From positions 1 through 26,469 of the forward strand of contig JBKDXM010000123.1 in NCBI GenBank assembly GCA_046306335.1: 26,469 nt of DNA, written 5' to 3'. The translations under genes and the position numbers were made by a program. The notes beneath the pieces were generated by a model. That model was given only the letters and a program-made list of their open reading frames with translations, was not told where the DNA came from and searched no databases. Shown here piece after piece: positions 1 through 8,383 of this stretch (the first letter of the stretch is position 1; each line of letters starts with the position of its first letter). The DNA is from UBA2386 sp046306335 (GTDB taxonomy: Bacteria; Planctomycetota; UBA1135; UBA2386).

Positions 1-113
1 GTGTTTTGTCTCGTTCTAAAGGGGCGGGGGCGGCCTCATTTTTGGGTGGGGGGGCCCCGCGGCGGGGGAGGCGTGGGTGGGGCGGCGGCACCGCTCCCTC
101 CTGCATCACCGGA
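1..113. other. G-rich, gene-free window edge
   Basis: No gene is supported here. The stretch downstream of the secretin stop codon is strongly G-biased on the plus strand, with runs of G5-G7 around positions 20-70 and a GGGGCCCC palindrome near 52-59. It could be a contig edge of low quality or a real low-complexity spacer. No terminator with a T-run follows the secretin gene. Confidence 0.4.
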
Positions 114-2774
114 TCACTTCATCCCGGCGTCGACGCTGCCCTCGACGGCCGGCAGCTCCGGCTCGAACTCGTTCATCAGCACGATGCGGGCACGGATCAG
201 GATCAGGATCTTGCGGTTCTGCACCGACGTGCCGTTGCGGCTGAACAGCCACGACAGGCCCGGCAGGCTGCCGAGCAGCGGCACCGTCGAGCGCAGGTTC
301 TGGCGCTCCACGAGGCGCATGCCGCCGAGCATCATCGTGCCGCCGTCCGGCATGGTGACCGTCGTGCGCACACGCTGCAGGGTGACCTCGGGCAGCTGGA
401 TCGAGATCGGCTGGCCGACGCCGAGGGTCGTCGTGAAGGTCGGGATCGGCGTCTGCAGGGTCACGACGCTCGGCCGCAGTTCCATGGTGATGAACCGCAG
501 CTCGCTGTCGACCACGGGCCGGACGTCCAGCGACACGCCGTCGTAGACGGTGCCGATGATCGGGTTGGCGACCGCCGCCGCCTGCGCGATCTCGACGTCG
601 AAGTCCTTGATGTACGACAACTGGCGCAGGTAGCTCATGTTCGAGCGCGAGTTGTTGTAGATCATCAGGCGCGGCGCCTCGATCTGCTCGCTGCGCTCCT
701 GCTTGCTGACGGCGCGCAGCACGATCTCGACCTCGGTGTCGTCGAGGAAGGCGTACTGCAGCGACAGGCCGCCGGCGTTCGTCGGGCCGCCGTTGCGGCC
801 GCCGAGCGTCGTGTTGTAGAGGTTCTCGACGCGACCCATGATGTCGCCGTCGTTGCCGTCGTCGTAGAAGAAGCCGGGCGAGGTGCCCGTGCCGACGGTG
901 CCCGGCACGACAGCGTTCTGCTGCTGCCGCGGGCCGAAGTCGTCGAAGCCGGCGTTCTGGCGATCGCCGTTCTTCTCCAGGCCGCGGCCGGCGACGCCCT
1001 GCGAAGCCTGGTTGCCCAGTCCGCGGAGGTCGATGCCGACGTCCTCGAGGAAGCTGTCCTCGACCTTGAGGAAGCGCGCCTCGACGTCGATCTGGATGCC
1101 GACGTGGCGGCGCAGGTCGTTGATCAGCGTCGCGACGGCGGCGTGGGTCTCGGCGTCGGCGCGGATGTACAGCGTGCCGCCCAGCATCTGCATCGTGAAC
1201 GGGTTGCCGTCCCACTTGTCCGTCGCGACGGTGGACTTGATGAGCTCCTGCAGGCGCGCCTCGTCGACGACGGCGATCGGCACCTCCGCGTCACCTTCGT
1301 CCTCGGCGAACACCGGCGCATCGTCGCCGGGCCCGATCAGGCGCAGGTTGGCACCCTTCTTGTCGGGCACGCCCTGCACCAGCTCCTTGACGTTGTACGG
1401 CTGGCTGATGAGGTTGCCGATGGCGTTGGCCGGGGCGACCAGCTGCACGAGGCCGTCCTTGATCCGGAAGGCGACGCCGGTCTTGACCTGGATCGCCTTC
1501 AGCGCGTCCTCGACCGAGCGCCTCGGCAGGCGGAAGTCCGTGAGGGTCGTCGTCTCGGCGGCCATGTCGCGCACCTCCTGCGCGACGAAGAACGTGACCT
1601 TGGTAAGGTCGCCGTAGTAGCTGGCCCAGTCCTGGACCGTGGCGCTGGCGAAGTTGTGCTCGGCGACGGTCTCGCGCAGCACCTTCGCCACGGCGGCGTT
1701 CTCCGGCGAGTCGAGTTCGCTCTGGATCGTGTAACCGGCCGGCTTGCGCTTGCTGACCTCGGTCCAGCGGGCGATGTCGAACACCACGGCCTCGGTCTGC
1801 GGCACGTTGCTCTGCTGCAGTTCGAGGAACGTCTTGTTCCACTCGGTGCGCCAGCGCTCGCGATTGCCGTCGAGCGCGCTCTGGTGGCGGGCGCGGTCGG
1901 CGAGGTCGCGCAGCGCCTGCGCGTCGGCGTTGGTCGGATCGAGCAGCAGGGCGCGCTCGACGAGGTTGCAGCACTTCTGGTAGTTGCCGTCCTGGAACTG
2001 GACGTTGGCGGCCTCCAGCAGGCTCTGCACGCGCTGCTCCTTGCTGAGCTCCTGCGTGCGGGCGATGCGGGCCAGCTCGGCTTCCGAGGCGTTCTTCGCC
2101 TGTTCGAGCGCTGCCTTGTCGGCGTTCGCCTTTGCCTCGCGGGCCTGCGTCAGCAGCAGTTCGACCTCCTTGCGGGTCGGGTCGTTCGGCTGCATGTACG
2201 CCGAGAAGCGGGCGATGGTCGCCGCGCGCTCGAAGCAGTCGACCGCCTTGCCGTACTGCTTGATCTCCATGTTGGCGCGGCCCTGGTCGCGTTCGCGCTC
2301 GATCACGGCCATCTCGCGCTCGCGGCGGATCGTGTCCTGCACGATCGCGTCGGAGACGACGCTGCGCAGCGGCACCTGGTCGGAGTTGCCGAGAACCTCG
2401 TTGGCGCGCAGCAGGATCTCGCGGGCCTGCGTGTTGCCCGAGTCGAGTTCGAGCACGTACGCGGCTTCCATGCGCGCGTCCTCGAACAGGCGCAGGTCGA
2501 GCGAGCGCCGGGCGTTGCCCAGCGCCTTCTCGATCACGGCCGCGCGATCGCGCGCCGGCTCCTGACCCTGCGGATCCTGCGCCGCGACCGTCGTCGCCGC
2601 GCCGGTGGCCTCGGCGCTGCGGCCGGTCGCCTGGCTCGCGGTGGCGGACGCCTGGTCATCCGACGTCATGGGGGCGGCGGCGGCGGGTTCCGAGGGCGTG
2701 CCCGAACAAGCGGCCAGCGCGAGCACCGAAGAGGCGACGAAGCCGCGCAAGCGCAGGGACTGAACCTTGATCAT
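114..2774 (-). CDS. TPR-containing secretin (type II/III secretion GspD/PilQ-like) lipoprotein
   Basis: An 886-residue outer-membrane secretin-family protein. I chose the ATG at 2774 because it gives a clean lipoprotein signal: basic start, hydrophobic core and lipobox L20-A-A-C23. Residues about 85-330 contain TPR-like helices (for example EAANVQFQDGNYQKCCNLVERA in outline). A short STN/secretin N-terminal domain lies near 405-445 (FRLPRRSVEDALKAI). A secretin N-domain starts near 560 (DVEARFLKVEDSFLEDVG). The C-terminal secretin beta-barrel runs from about 640 to 865, with the family's PLLGSLPGLSWLF ending. Secretins form gated multimeric channels for type II/III secretion or type IV pili. 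No gsp, pil or sct gene is adjacent, so the exported substrate is unknown. Lipidation could let it reach the outer membrane without a separate pilotin. The family assignment is firm and the role is inferred. Confidence 0.88.
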   Translation of the reverse strand: MIKVQSLRLRGFVASSVLALAACSGTPSEPAAAAPMTSDDQASATASQATGRSAEATGAATTVAAQDPQGQEPARDRAAVIEKALGNARRSLDLRLFEDARMEAAYVLELDSGNTQAREILLRANEVLGNSDQVPLRSVVSDAIVQDTIRREREMAVIERERDQGRANMEIKQYGKAVDCFERAATIARFSAYMQPNDPTRKEVELLLTQAREAKANADKAALEQAKNASEAELARIARTQELSKEQRVQSLLEAANVQFQDGNYQKCCNLVERALLLDPTNADAQALRDLADRARHQSALDGNRERWRTEWNKTFLELQQSNVPQTEAVVFDIARWTEVSKRKPAGYTIQSELDSPENAAVAKVLRETVAEHNFASATVQDWASYYGDLTKVTFFVAQEVRDMAAETTTLTDFRLPRRSVEDALKAIQVKTGVAFRIKDGLVQLVAPANAIGNLISQPYNVKELVQGVPDKKGANLRLIGPGDDAPVFAEDEGDAEVPIAVVDEARLQELIKSTVATDKWDGNPFTMQMLGGTLYIRADAETHAAVATLINDLRRHVGIQIDVEARFLKVEDSFLEDVGIDLRGLGNQASQGVAGRGLEKNGDRQNAGFDDFGPRQQQNAVVPGTVGTGTSPGFFYDDGNDGDIMGRVENLYNTTLGGRNGGPTNAGGLSLQYAFLDDTEVEIVLRAVSKQERSEQIEAPRLMIYNNSRSNMSYLRQLSYIKDFDVEIAQAAAVANPIIGTVYDGVSLDVRPVVDSELRFITMELRPSVVTLQTPIPTFTTTLGVGQPISIQLPEVTLQRVRTTVTMPDGGTMMLGGMRLVERQNLRSTVPLLGSLPGLSWLFSRNGTSVQNRKILILIRARIVLMNEFEPELPAVEGSVDAGMK

Positions 2775-3190
2775 CGTGGGAAGCCTGCTGAAAGGGCGAA
2801 CTGGGAGAGGGGGCGATTGCGTCCATCCCGCGGCGATGCTGGCCTGCCTGACGAAGGCGTGCGCCACCGTGCGCACGGTGGCGTAGGCGCGAGCAAACGA
2901 TGCGAGCGGACGCGCGAGCGAGATCAGCAAAGAACAGATCCGACGTCGACGCAGCCGCGGCTCCCGTCGAGTGCTTTCGGCAATCGACGGCGAACGGCGC
3001 GCGGAGGGGTTGCCGACGCGTGGAGCCTGGGCCGTCGAGGGACGCTAGAGGGCGACAGGCGGGCGGGACGGTAGCGATGCGCCAAGAGTCGGTCAAGAAC
3101 GCAAGCCACCGCTTCAAGGCAGGATGCGGGATGCGCCGGCAATCGGCTCGCCGGCCGCCGCAGGGCCGGCGGGCCAACCGCCGCGGCCGG
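2775..3190. other. 416-bp intergenic region upstream of the secretin gene
   Basis: No convincing gene. It holds a perfect 22-bp palindrome (2862-2883) about 88 nt upstream of the secretin ATG and a 9-bp inverted repeat next to the glycosylase stop codon (3150-3158 with 3183-3191). The open frames crossing it have no signal, motif or ribosome-binding site and look like products of base composition. Confidence 0.5.
2862..2883. promoter_or_regulatory. Perfect 22-bp palindrome upstream of the secretin gene
   Basis: The half-site CGCCACCGTGC is followed directly by its exact reverse complement GCACGGTGGCG. It lies 88 nt upstream of the secretin start codon. Perfect symmetry of this length suits a dimeric repressor operator. 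On RNA it could also fold as a hairpin in a leader. Which protein would bind is unknown. Confidence 0.35.
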
Positions 3191-3191
3191 C
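3150..3191 (-). terminator. Possible terminator hairpin after the glycosylase gene
   Basis: A perfect 9-bp inverted repeat, GCCGGCCGC (3150-3158) with GCGGCCGGC (3183-3191), starts at the glycosylase stop codon. The loop is 24 nt and no U-tract follows on the minus strand, so intrinsic termination is uncertain. Confidence 0.25.
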
Positions 3192-4090
3192 TAACGACCC
3201 GGTGCCGGGACGTCTGGACGGCCCAGCAGCCGGTTGACGCGCTTGATGTCGTCCCAGGTGTCGCGTTTGGCCGCCGGTTCGCGCAGCAGGTAGGCCGGGT
3301 GCCAGGTGACGACGACGGGTATGCCGCGGTGCGACAACTCGCGGCTGCGCAAGCGCGACACCGCCTCGTCGCCACCGAGAAGGCTCTGTGCCGCCACCCG
3401 ACCCAGGCAGACGATGACCTTTGGCTGGATCTGCTCGATCTGGCGCTGCAAGTACGGTAGGCAGGCGGCAACTTCGTCCGGCTCCGGCGTGCGATTGCCA
3501 GGCGGCCGGCACTTGACGACGTTGGCGATGAATACGTCGCTTCGCTGCAAGCCCATGGCATTGCCGAGGATGCGGTCGAGGAGTTCGCCCGACGGGCCGA
3601 CGAACGGGCGGCCCGCGCGGTCCTCGGTCGCCCCCGGTGCTTCGCCGACGAAGAACACCTCGGCGCGCGGGTTGCCCTCGCCCGGCACAGCGTGCTCGCG
3701 GCTGCCGTGCAGGGGGCAGCGGCTGCAGGTGAGGATCTCGCGCCGCAAGGCCGCCAGGGCGCTGGCGACCGGATCGTCCGCACCGGCGGCGGCCGTCGGC
3801 AAGGTTCCGGGTCGCGGACCAGCGGTTGGTTGGCCTGCGTCCGTTGCGCTGGCGGCCGCCGGGCGCCGGGGCGCGGTGGTCTGCGGCGGCCGCGCCGGAG
3901 CGGGCGACGGCGGCGCAGCGGCTGCCGCGGCCGGACCGGCCGCCGGTCGCGGTGTCTGGTCTGCTGCCGGGTCCTGCGCCGGGGTCGGGACCGCCCGCGG
4001 TGGCAGCACGGGCACGCGCACCGTCTGGTCGGCGCCGAAGGCGTGCGCCGCCAGTTCCAGGTGCAGCAGCAAGTGACGGCGCTCCACCAT
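3191..4090 (-). CDS. Family-4 (Fe-S) uracil-DNA glycosylase
   Basis: A 299-residue DNA-repair enzyme that removes uracil from DNA to start base-excision repair. The catalytic domain occupies about residues 105-295. The four cysteines expected to hold the [4Fe-4S] cluster of family-4 enzymes are present: C122 and C125 (TCSRCPL), C194 (KCRPPGNR) and C210 (AACLPYL). The substrate-pocket motifs GEAPGATED (149-157) and HPAYLLR (264-270) are intact. Residues about 28-104 form a Pro/Ala-rich linker after a short N-terminal segment (VERRHLLLHLEL). Many family-4 enzymes are near 200 residues, so this tail is an extension of unknown use. The start codon lies 13 bp after the stop of the JmjC-like gene, suggesting an operon. 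Distinguishing UdgA from related DUF4130-type or phage-polymerase-linked proteins is not possible by eye, but the motif set is typical of UDG-4. Confidence 0.92.
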   Translation of the reverse strand: MVERRHLLLHLELAAHAFGADQTVRVPVLPPRAVPTPAQDPAADQTPRPAAGPAAAAAAPPSPAPARPPQTTAPRRPAAASATDAGQPTAGPRPGTLPTAAAGADDPVASALAALRREILTCSRCPLHGSREHAVPGEGNPRAEVFFVGEAPGATEDRAGRPFVGPSGELLDRILGNAMGLQRSDVFIANVVKCRPPGNRTPEPDEVAACLPYLQRQIEQIQPKVIVCLGRVAAQSLLGGDEAVSRLRSRELSHRGIPVVVTWHPAYLLREPAAKRDTWDDIKRVNRLLGRPDVPAPGR

Positions 4091-4103
4091 CGCGCGGCCC
4101 GTT

Positions 4104-5240
4104 CTATCGCCCCGCCGGATCGGCGGCTACCGGGTAGTCGGCCGCCCGCGGGAACAGGCCGTAGCTGTGTGCGAGGCTCGGCCGGTCACCCAGCGCCAAC
4201 ACGCTGTGCCAGGCGACGTCGTCGATGCCGTGCGACGGCAGCGCGATGCTGTCGCCGGCGTGCAGCACGAACAGCGCACCGTGGGCCGCCAACTGGGCGG
4301 TGAAGCCTTCGTCGCGGTTGAGCAGCCGCCACATGCGCTCGTTGTCGCCGTCGTCGAGCGCCTGCATGGCGCGGCGTTCGTCGCGGGCGAAGCCGACGCG
4401 AGCGAGCAGCCGAGCCAGTCGCCGTTTGCTCAGCGACAGCCACGCCGTGCTGCCTTCGAGCTGGCTGAAGCACACGCCCAACTGCCCTGGTTCGGCGTCG
4501 TGGTGGAAGACGGCGCCGCCGTCGGGGGCGTTGTTGTAGAGGATGCGCTCGCTCAACCGATGCGGCCGCCGCAGCATGGCCGCGAGCATGGCGCGCAGCG
4601 GCGCGCAGCCGACGATGGCGTTGCCCTCGGGAAAGGCGCGCAGCGCGAAGAGGTCGACCCAGCCGGCGGTCAGGTCGGTCGACGTCATCCACTCCTCCAA
4701 CTGCTCGAGGCCGGCGGAGAAGCGGATGCGCAGCGAGCGATCGCTCGCGTCGTTGGCGATCCACGCCAGCTTCGCCCACAGGTCCTTGGCGACCTGCGCG
4801 CCGCCCGGTTCGGCGTCGACGAACACCCGCTCGATCTCGCGTTGGTCGCTGCGGTCGACGGTGCTGCCGGCGTAGCGCAGGTCCGGGTCGTCGCCGAGGC
4901 GTGCTTCCAGTTCGTCGAGGAAGCTGCCGCCCGCCCGCAAGCGCGCGAACATCGCGAGGCAACTGCGGATCGCGGCGTCGTGGCGCGCCGGGCCGTCGCC
5001 GAGGATGCCCGGCAGGAACACCGGCTCGCCGGCGTCCCAGCGCGCCTGCGCCCGCGCCGTCGTCGGCAGCGCGCGGTCGACCTCGACGGCGTGGCCTAGA
5101 ACGGCGCCGCGGCGGCGCAACGGCCAGACACGGCGGCCGCGGGCGCGCAGCGCGCGCGCGAGCGCGTTCTGGTCGGCGGCGAGATGGCGGGCGGCGTACA
5201 CGCGGCGCGACAGCTTGCGCCGGCGCGGCGCGATGGGCAA
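4104..5240 (-). CDS. JmjC/cupin-like Fe(II)/2-oxoglutarate oxygenase-type protein
   Basis: A 378-residue protein. Residues about 236-270 read YNNAPDGGAVFHHDAEPG then QLEGSTAWLSL, which resembles the HxD and strand pattern of JmjC or ribosomal-oxygenase (YcfD/ROXY-like) cupins. H246 and D248 would be two iron ligands. The distal ligand fits H345 in ALPSHGIDDVAWHSV, which follows the usual L-x-x-G-D-x-x-x-x-P pattern. The first 230 residues have no recognised domain. The start shown is a TTG at 5240; a GTG 13 codons downstream is an alternative, so the N-terminus is uncertain. It is upstream of and nearly touching the uracil-DNA glycosylase gene, so the two are probably co-transcribed. A dioxygenase role in nucleic-acid or ribosome modification is a guess. 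The fold call is moderate and the substrate is unknown. Confidence 0.6.
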   Translation of the reverse strand: MPIAPRRRKLSRRVYAARHLAADQNALARALRARGRRVWPLRRRGAVLGHAVEVDRALPTTARAQARWDAGEPVFLPGILGDGPARHDAAIRSCLAMFARLRAGGSFLDELEARLGDDPDLRYAGSTVDRSDQREIERVFVDAEPGGAQVAKDLWAKLAWIANDASDRSLRIRFSAGLEQLEEWMTSTDLTAGWVDLFALRAFPEGNAIVGCAPLRAMLAAMLRRPHRLSERILYNNAPDGGAVFHHDAEPGQLGVCFSQLEGSTAWLSLSKRRLARLLARVGFARDERRAMQALDDGDNERMWRLLNRDEGFTAQLAAHGALFVLHAGDSIALPSHGIDDVAWHSVLALGDRPSLAHSYGLFPRAADYPVAADPAGR

Positions 5241-5249
5241 GCCGCGCCG

Positions 5250-5292
5250 CGCGCCGGGCGGCGTGGCCTTCCGTGGCGCGGACTCCTAATCT
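5250..5292 (+). repeat. Intergenic repeat, start-proximal variant (copy a)
   Basis: This segment matches the intergenic repeat family described at 13628 and 14305. It shares GCGCCGG near its left end, then TTCCGTGGCGCGGACTCCTA at its right end, just before the TPR gene. The right half aligns with the minus-strand sequence at 14336-14305 (TTCCGCGACACGGACTCCTA). Its last six bases form a -10-like TAATCT. Confidence 0.45.
5263..5292 (+). promoter_or_regulatory. Putative promoter of the TMTC-like gene
   Basis: GTGGCC (5263-5268), an 18-nt spacer, then TAATCT (5287-5292). The start codon follows 13 nt later, leaving room for only a very short leader. The same arrangement recurs before the methyltransferase and feoA genes. 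No Shine-Dalgarno sequence is visible. Confidence 0.35.
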
Positions 5293-5305
5293 GCGCGCCC
5301 GCCAC

Positions 5306-8122
5306 ATGCTCGCGCCCGTGGATTCGCCGTTCGCCGCCCCGTCGCGCTGGCGCTCCTTGCTCGTCTGCCTCGCGCTCGCGCTCGCGGTCTACCTGCCGGC
5401 GGCGCTCGGCGCGGAGCTGCTGGACTTCGACGACAACTTCTTCTTCGGCCCTGACAACCCCGAGTTCCGCGCCGGCCTGCTGGCCGTGCTCGACCCGCGC
5501 CGGCCGATCGCGAACGCATGGTTGCCGGTCGCGCACGCGTCGCTGTGGCTCGACTTCGCCGCGCACGGCGCCGCGCCGTTCTGGCCGCACCTGCACGCGC
5601 TGGTCCTGCACGCCGCCGCAGGCTTCGTGCTGGCGCGACTGCTGCTGCGGCTCGGCGCCTCGTCGCTCGTCGCGCACGCCGCCGCGGCGTTGTTCGTCGT
5701 GCATCCGGCGCTGGCCGAGTCGGTGGCATGGGTCAGCGGCCGCAAGGACGTGCTGTCGGGACTGTTCACGTTCTGGGCGCTGCACCGCACCGTGCGCTTC
5801 GCCCGCGCGCCGTCGGCGACAGCGGCCTTGGCGTTGGCGGCCCTCGCGGCGCTGGCGATGTACAGCAAGGCCACCGCCGTGGTGCTGCCGCCGCTCGCTG
5901 CACTCGTCTGCGCCGCGATCGGTGGCGCGCGCGCGCGCTGGTGGGCCGTCGCCGTGCTCGCCGCCGTCGTGGCGCCGATCGCGTGGCACCACCAACTCGT
6001 CGCCGCCGCCGAAGGCACGATGACGGCGGCCGGCGCAGTGGGGGAGCGCGTTGCCCAGGTGCCCGGCGCCTTCCTGCACTACGTGGCGACCGCGCTCTGG
6101 CCGCAGCGACTGAACGTGCTCTACCCCGAGGTCGCCACGCTCGAGCGCTTCCGCGCCGCCGCGGCGCCGGGCGTCGCCGCGCTGGCGGCAGCGGCGGTCG
6201 CCGCCGTCGCCGCGTGGCGGGCGCCGCGCTGGCGTCTCGCCGGCCTCGGCGTGCTCGCCTTCGCCGTCGCGCTGGCGCCGTTCAACACCGCTTTCCCCGC
6301 GTCGTCGATCGCGGCGGCCGACCGGTACCTCTACCTCGCTGCGCCCTGGCTGGCGCTGGCGTTCGCGACGGCGGTCGCGCGCCTGTGCGGTCGCTGCGCC
6401 GGCGCTGCGTTGGTGGCGGCGGTCGCAGTCGCGGCGTTCGCCGCCGGCGGCCGCGCCCGCGCCTTCGCCGACGACGAGACGCTGTGGCGCGCGAGCCTCG
6501 CCGTCGACGACGCCAACGCCGTCGCGCACCTCAACCTCGTCTACGACCGCATGCAGCGCGGCCCGGCCGGCATCGACGAGGTACGGGAGCACCTCGAGAA
6601 GGCGACGGCGGCGGCGCGCTACCCGCTCCACGAAGTCCGCGCGCGCCAGTTGCTCGTGCGCATCGCGCTGGCCGAAGCCGACTACGCGCGCGCGGCGACC
6701 GAAGCCAGCGCCGCCGTCGCCGCGGCGGCCGCGCAGCGCGCCCGCGAACGCACCCACAAGCGCATCGCCGAAGCCGATGGTTGGTTGCTGCAGTGCCAGC
6801 TGGCCGCGTTCGAGCCGCTGCAACTCGCCGGCGACGACGCTGGCGCCGCGGCGATGTACGCCGCGGCGTTGGCGCTCGCGCCCGATCATCCCGACGTGGT
6901 CGCCTTCGGCGCGTTGCGTCAGCTCGCCGACTGCCGCGACGAACTGCTGGCCAAGGCGAAGGCCGGCGCGCCGCCGCTGCTCGCGGGCGACGATCCGCGC
7001 GGCCTCGCGGCGGACGGCCGGCTCGATGCCGCGCTCGCGGCGCATCCGCGGCACGCCGGCCTGCTGTGCGCCAAGGCGGAGTGGGAACGCGTGCGCGATC
7101 GCGCGCTGGCGGCGGTCCGGCACTACCGCGCGGCCCAGGCCGCGGAACCGCAATCGGTGGCGGCGTGGCTCGGCGCGGCGCGGCTGATGCGCGAGCGGGA
7201 ACAGTGGTCGGCCGCCGAGGAGTACGCCCGCGGCGGCTTGCGGGCGCGCCCCGACCCGGCGCTGCGGCAGGAACTCGCGCTGGCGCTCGTCGGCCAGGGC
7301 AAGTTGAGCGACGCCGAGTTGCAGTTGGAGGCGTACCTCGCAGCGCGGCCGGGCGACAAGGACGTGGCGAAGGTGCTGGCCAACGTGCTGATCCTCCGCG
7401 CCTACGCGCGGTTGTCGGACAACCCGCCCGACCGCGGCGAGGTCCGCCGCCTCGTCGAGCGCGCGCTCGCCTACAACGCCGGCGAACCCAAGGCGCATCT
7501 CGTGCTCGGTCGCATGGCCAAGGAAGAACGGCGCCACGCCGAAGCCGTGCAGCACCTGGCCGCGGCCTGGCGCGCCTTGCCCGACCTCGACGAAGCGCGC
7601 CTGCTCTACACCGAAGCGCTGGCCGCACTCGGCTACGACCGCCTGCTGCGCCGCGACGACGACGGCGCCGGCGACGCCTTCGCGCAGTGCGTGCGCGTCG
7701 CGCCGCCCGACTTCGCTGCCGACGAGATCCGCACGCAGCTCGACCGCCTGTGGCGGCTCGCCGAGGAACGTGGGGTGTCGAGCCTGCGCGCCGGCGATCG
7801 CGCCGCCGCGATCGCCGCCTTCCGCCGCTGCCTCGCGCTGCTGCCCGACCAGCACTGGGGCGCGTGGCTGCTGGCGACGGCGCTGCACGAGGACCCCGCC
7901 GCCGACCTCGCCGAGGTCGCCCGCTGCTGCCGGCAGGCGGTCGATGGCCAGCGCCGCAACGGCCTCGACGCCGGCCCGCAGACGTGGTTGCTGTGCACGG
8001 TGCTGCAGAAGCTCGGCCAGGCGGACGAAGCGCGGGCGCTCGCGCGCGCGTACGTGGCTGCGCCCGATGCCGACGTCGCCCCCGCCGTGCTCGCCGCGCT
8101 GCGGCAGCTCGCCGGTGGGTGA
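5306..8122 (+). CDS. TMTC-like multi-pass membrane glycosyltransferase with TPR repeats
   Basis: A 938-residue protein with a hydrophobic N-terminal half and a TPR C-terminal half. The first membrane segment is about residues 17-36. It is followed by an acidic first-loop motif DFDDNFFF (40-47), the position of the catalytic acidic motif in GT-C glycosyltransferases. The family signature HPALAESVAWVSGRKDVLSGL appears in outline at 133-153, matching the ESVAW-x-x-x-RKDVLS hallmark of TMTC/GT39-like TPR proteins. Further membrane segments continue to about residue 385. From about 400 to the end there are repeated TPR helices (residues such as A8/G8, A20 and P32 recur). Such proteins are predicted to transfer sugars from lipid-linked donors to proteins at the membrane. 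The acceptor here is unknown. I chose the ATG at 5306 because the upstream frame is GC-driven and contains no motif. Its stop is followed by a strong hairpin. Confidence 0.8.
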   Translation: MLAPVDSPFAAPSRWRSLLVCLALALAVYLPAALGAELLDFDDNFFFGPDNPEFRAGLLAVLDPRRPIANAWLPVAHASLWLDFAAHGAAPFWPHLHALVLHAAAGFVLARLLLRLGASSLVAHAAAALFVVHPALAESVAWVSGRKDVLSGLFTFWALHRTVRFARAPSATAALALAALAALAMYSKATAVVLPPLAALVCAAIGGARARWWAVAVLAAVVAPIAWHHQLVAAAEGTMTAAGAVGERVAQVPGAFLHYVATALWPQRLNVLYPEVATLERFRAAAAPGVAALAAAAVAAVAAWRAPRWRLAGLGVLAFAVALAPFNTAFPASSIAAADRYLYLAAPWLALAFATAVARLCGRCAGAALVAAVAVAAFAAGGRARAFADDETLWRASLAVDDANAVAHLNLVYDRMQRGPAGIDEVREHLEKATAAARYPLHEVRARQLLVRIALAEADYARAATEASAAVAAAAAQRARERTHKRIAEADGWLLQCQLAAFEPLQLAGDDAGAAAMYAAALALAPDHPDVVAFGALRQLADCRDELLAKAKAGAPPLLAGDDPRGLAADGRLDAALAAHPRHAGLLCAKAEWERVRDRALAAVRHYRAAQAAEPQSVAAWLGAARLMREREQWSAAEEYARGGLRARPDPALRQELALALVGQGKLSDAELQLEAYLAARPGDKDVAKVLANVLILRAYARLSDNPPDRGEVRRLVERALAYNAGEPKAHLVLGRMAKEERRHAEAVQHLAAAWRALPDLDEARLLYTEALAALGYDRLLRRDDDGAGDAFAQCVRVAPPDFAADEIRTQLDRLWRLAEERGVSSLRAGDRAAAIAAFRRCLALLPDQHWGAWLLATALHEDPAADLAEVARCCRQAVDGQRRNGLDAGPQTWLLCTVLQKLGQADEARALARAYVAAPDADVAPAVLAALRQLAGG

Positions 8123-8133
8123 GCCGCCCGCCC

Positions 8134-8161
8134 GGAGTCTGCGTCGCGGGACGCAGGCTCC
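8134..8161 (+). terminator. Hairpin after the TMTC-like gene (also related to the intergenic repeat, copy b)
   Basis: A 12-bp stem with a single G-U pair: GGAGTCTGCGTC (8134-8145), loop GCGG, GACGCAGGCTCC (8150-8161). It begins 11 nt after the stop codon. No U-tract follows. Read on the minus strand, the core GCGTCCCGCGACGC is identical to hairpin 2 of the repeat copy at 14397-14410, so the terminator may be a domesticated repeat. Confidence 0.5.
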
Positions 8162-8383
8162 CAGGCGCCGGCGGGCGCGGACTTCCCGGCGCGCGCCGTT
8201 GCGCGGCTGACGGCGCGTTGCTACGTTCGCCGCGACGTGTTGCTTGGTCGGCAACGCGCGGTCAGCGGTGCGTCGACGCCAACGGCAGAGACGTGCCAAG
8301 TTCGGTGGTCGGCGGCGCCCTGTTCGCTGCTGCGGCCGCCATTACGCGTCTGGGGGTGTGTCGTGGGTCGTAGGTCGAGCGAC

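Noticed and set aside
6..3074. Long plus-strand frame opposite the secretin gene (about 1000 codons)
   Set aside because: It is antisense to a clear secretin, is rich in Arg, Val, Ala and Asp as expected for the complement of GC3-rich codons, and has no motif.
5096..8299. Long minus-strand frame opposite the TMTC-like gene
   Set aside because: It is low-complexity Arg/Gly/Ala sequence antisense to a gene with membrane segments and TPRs.
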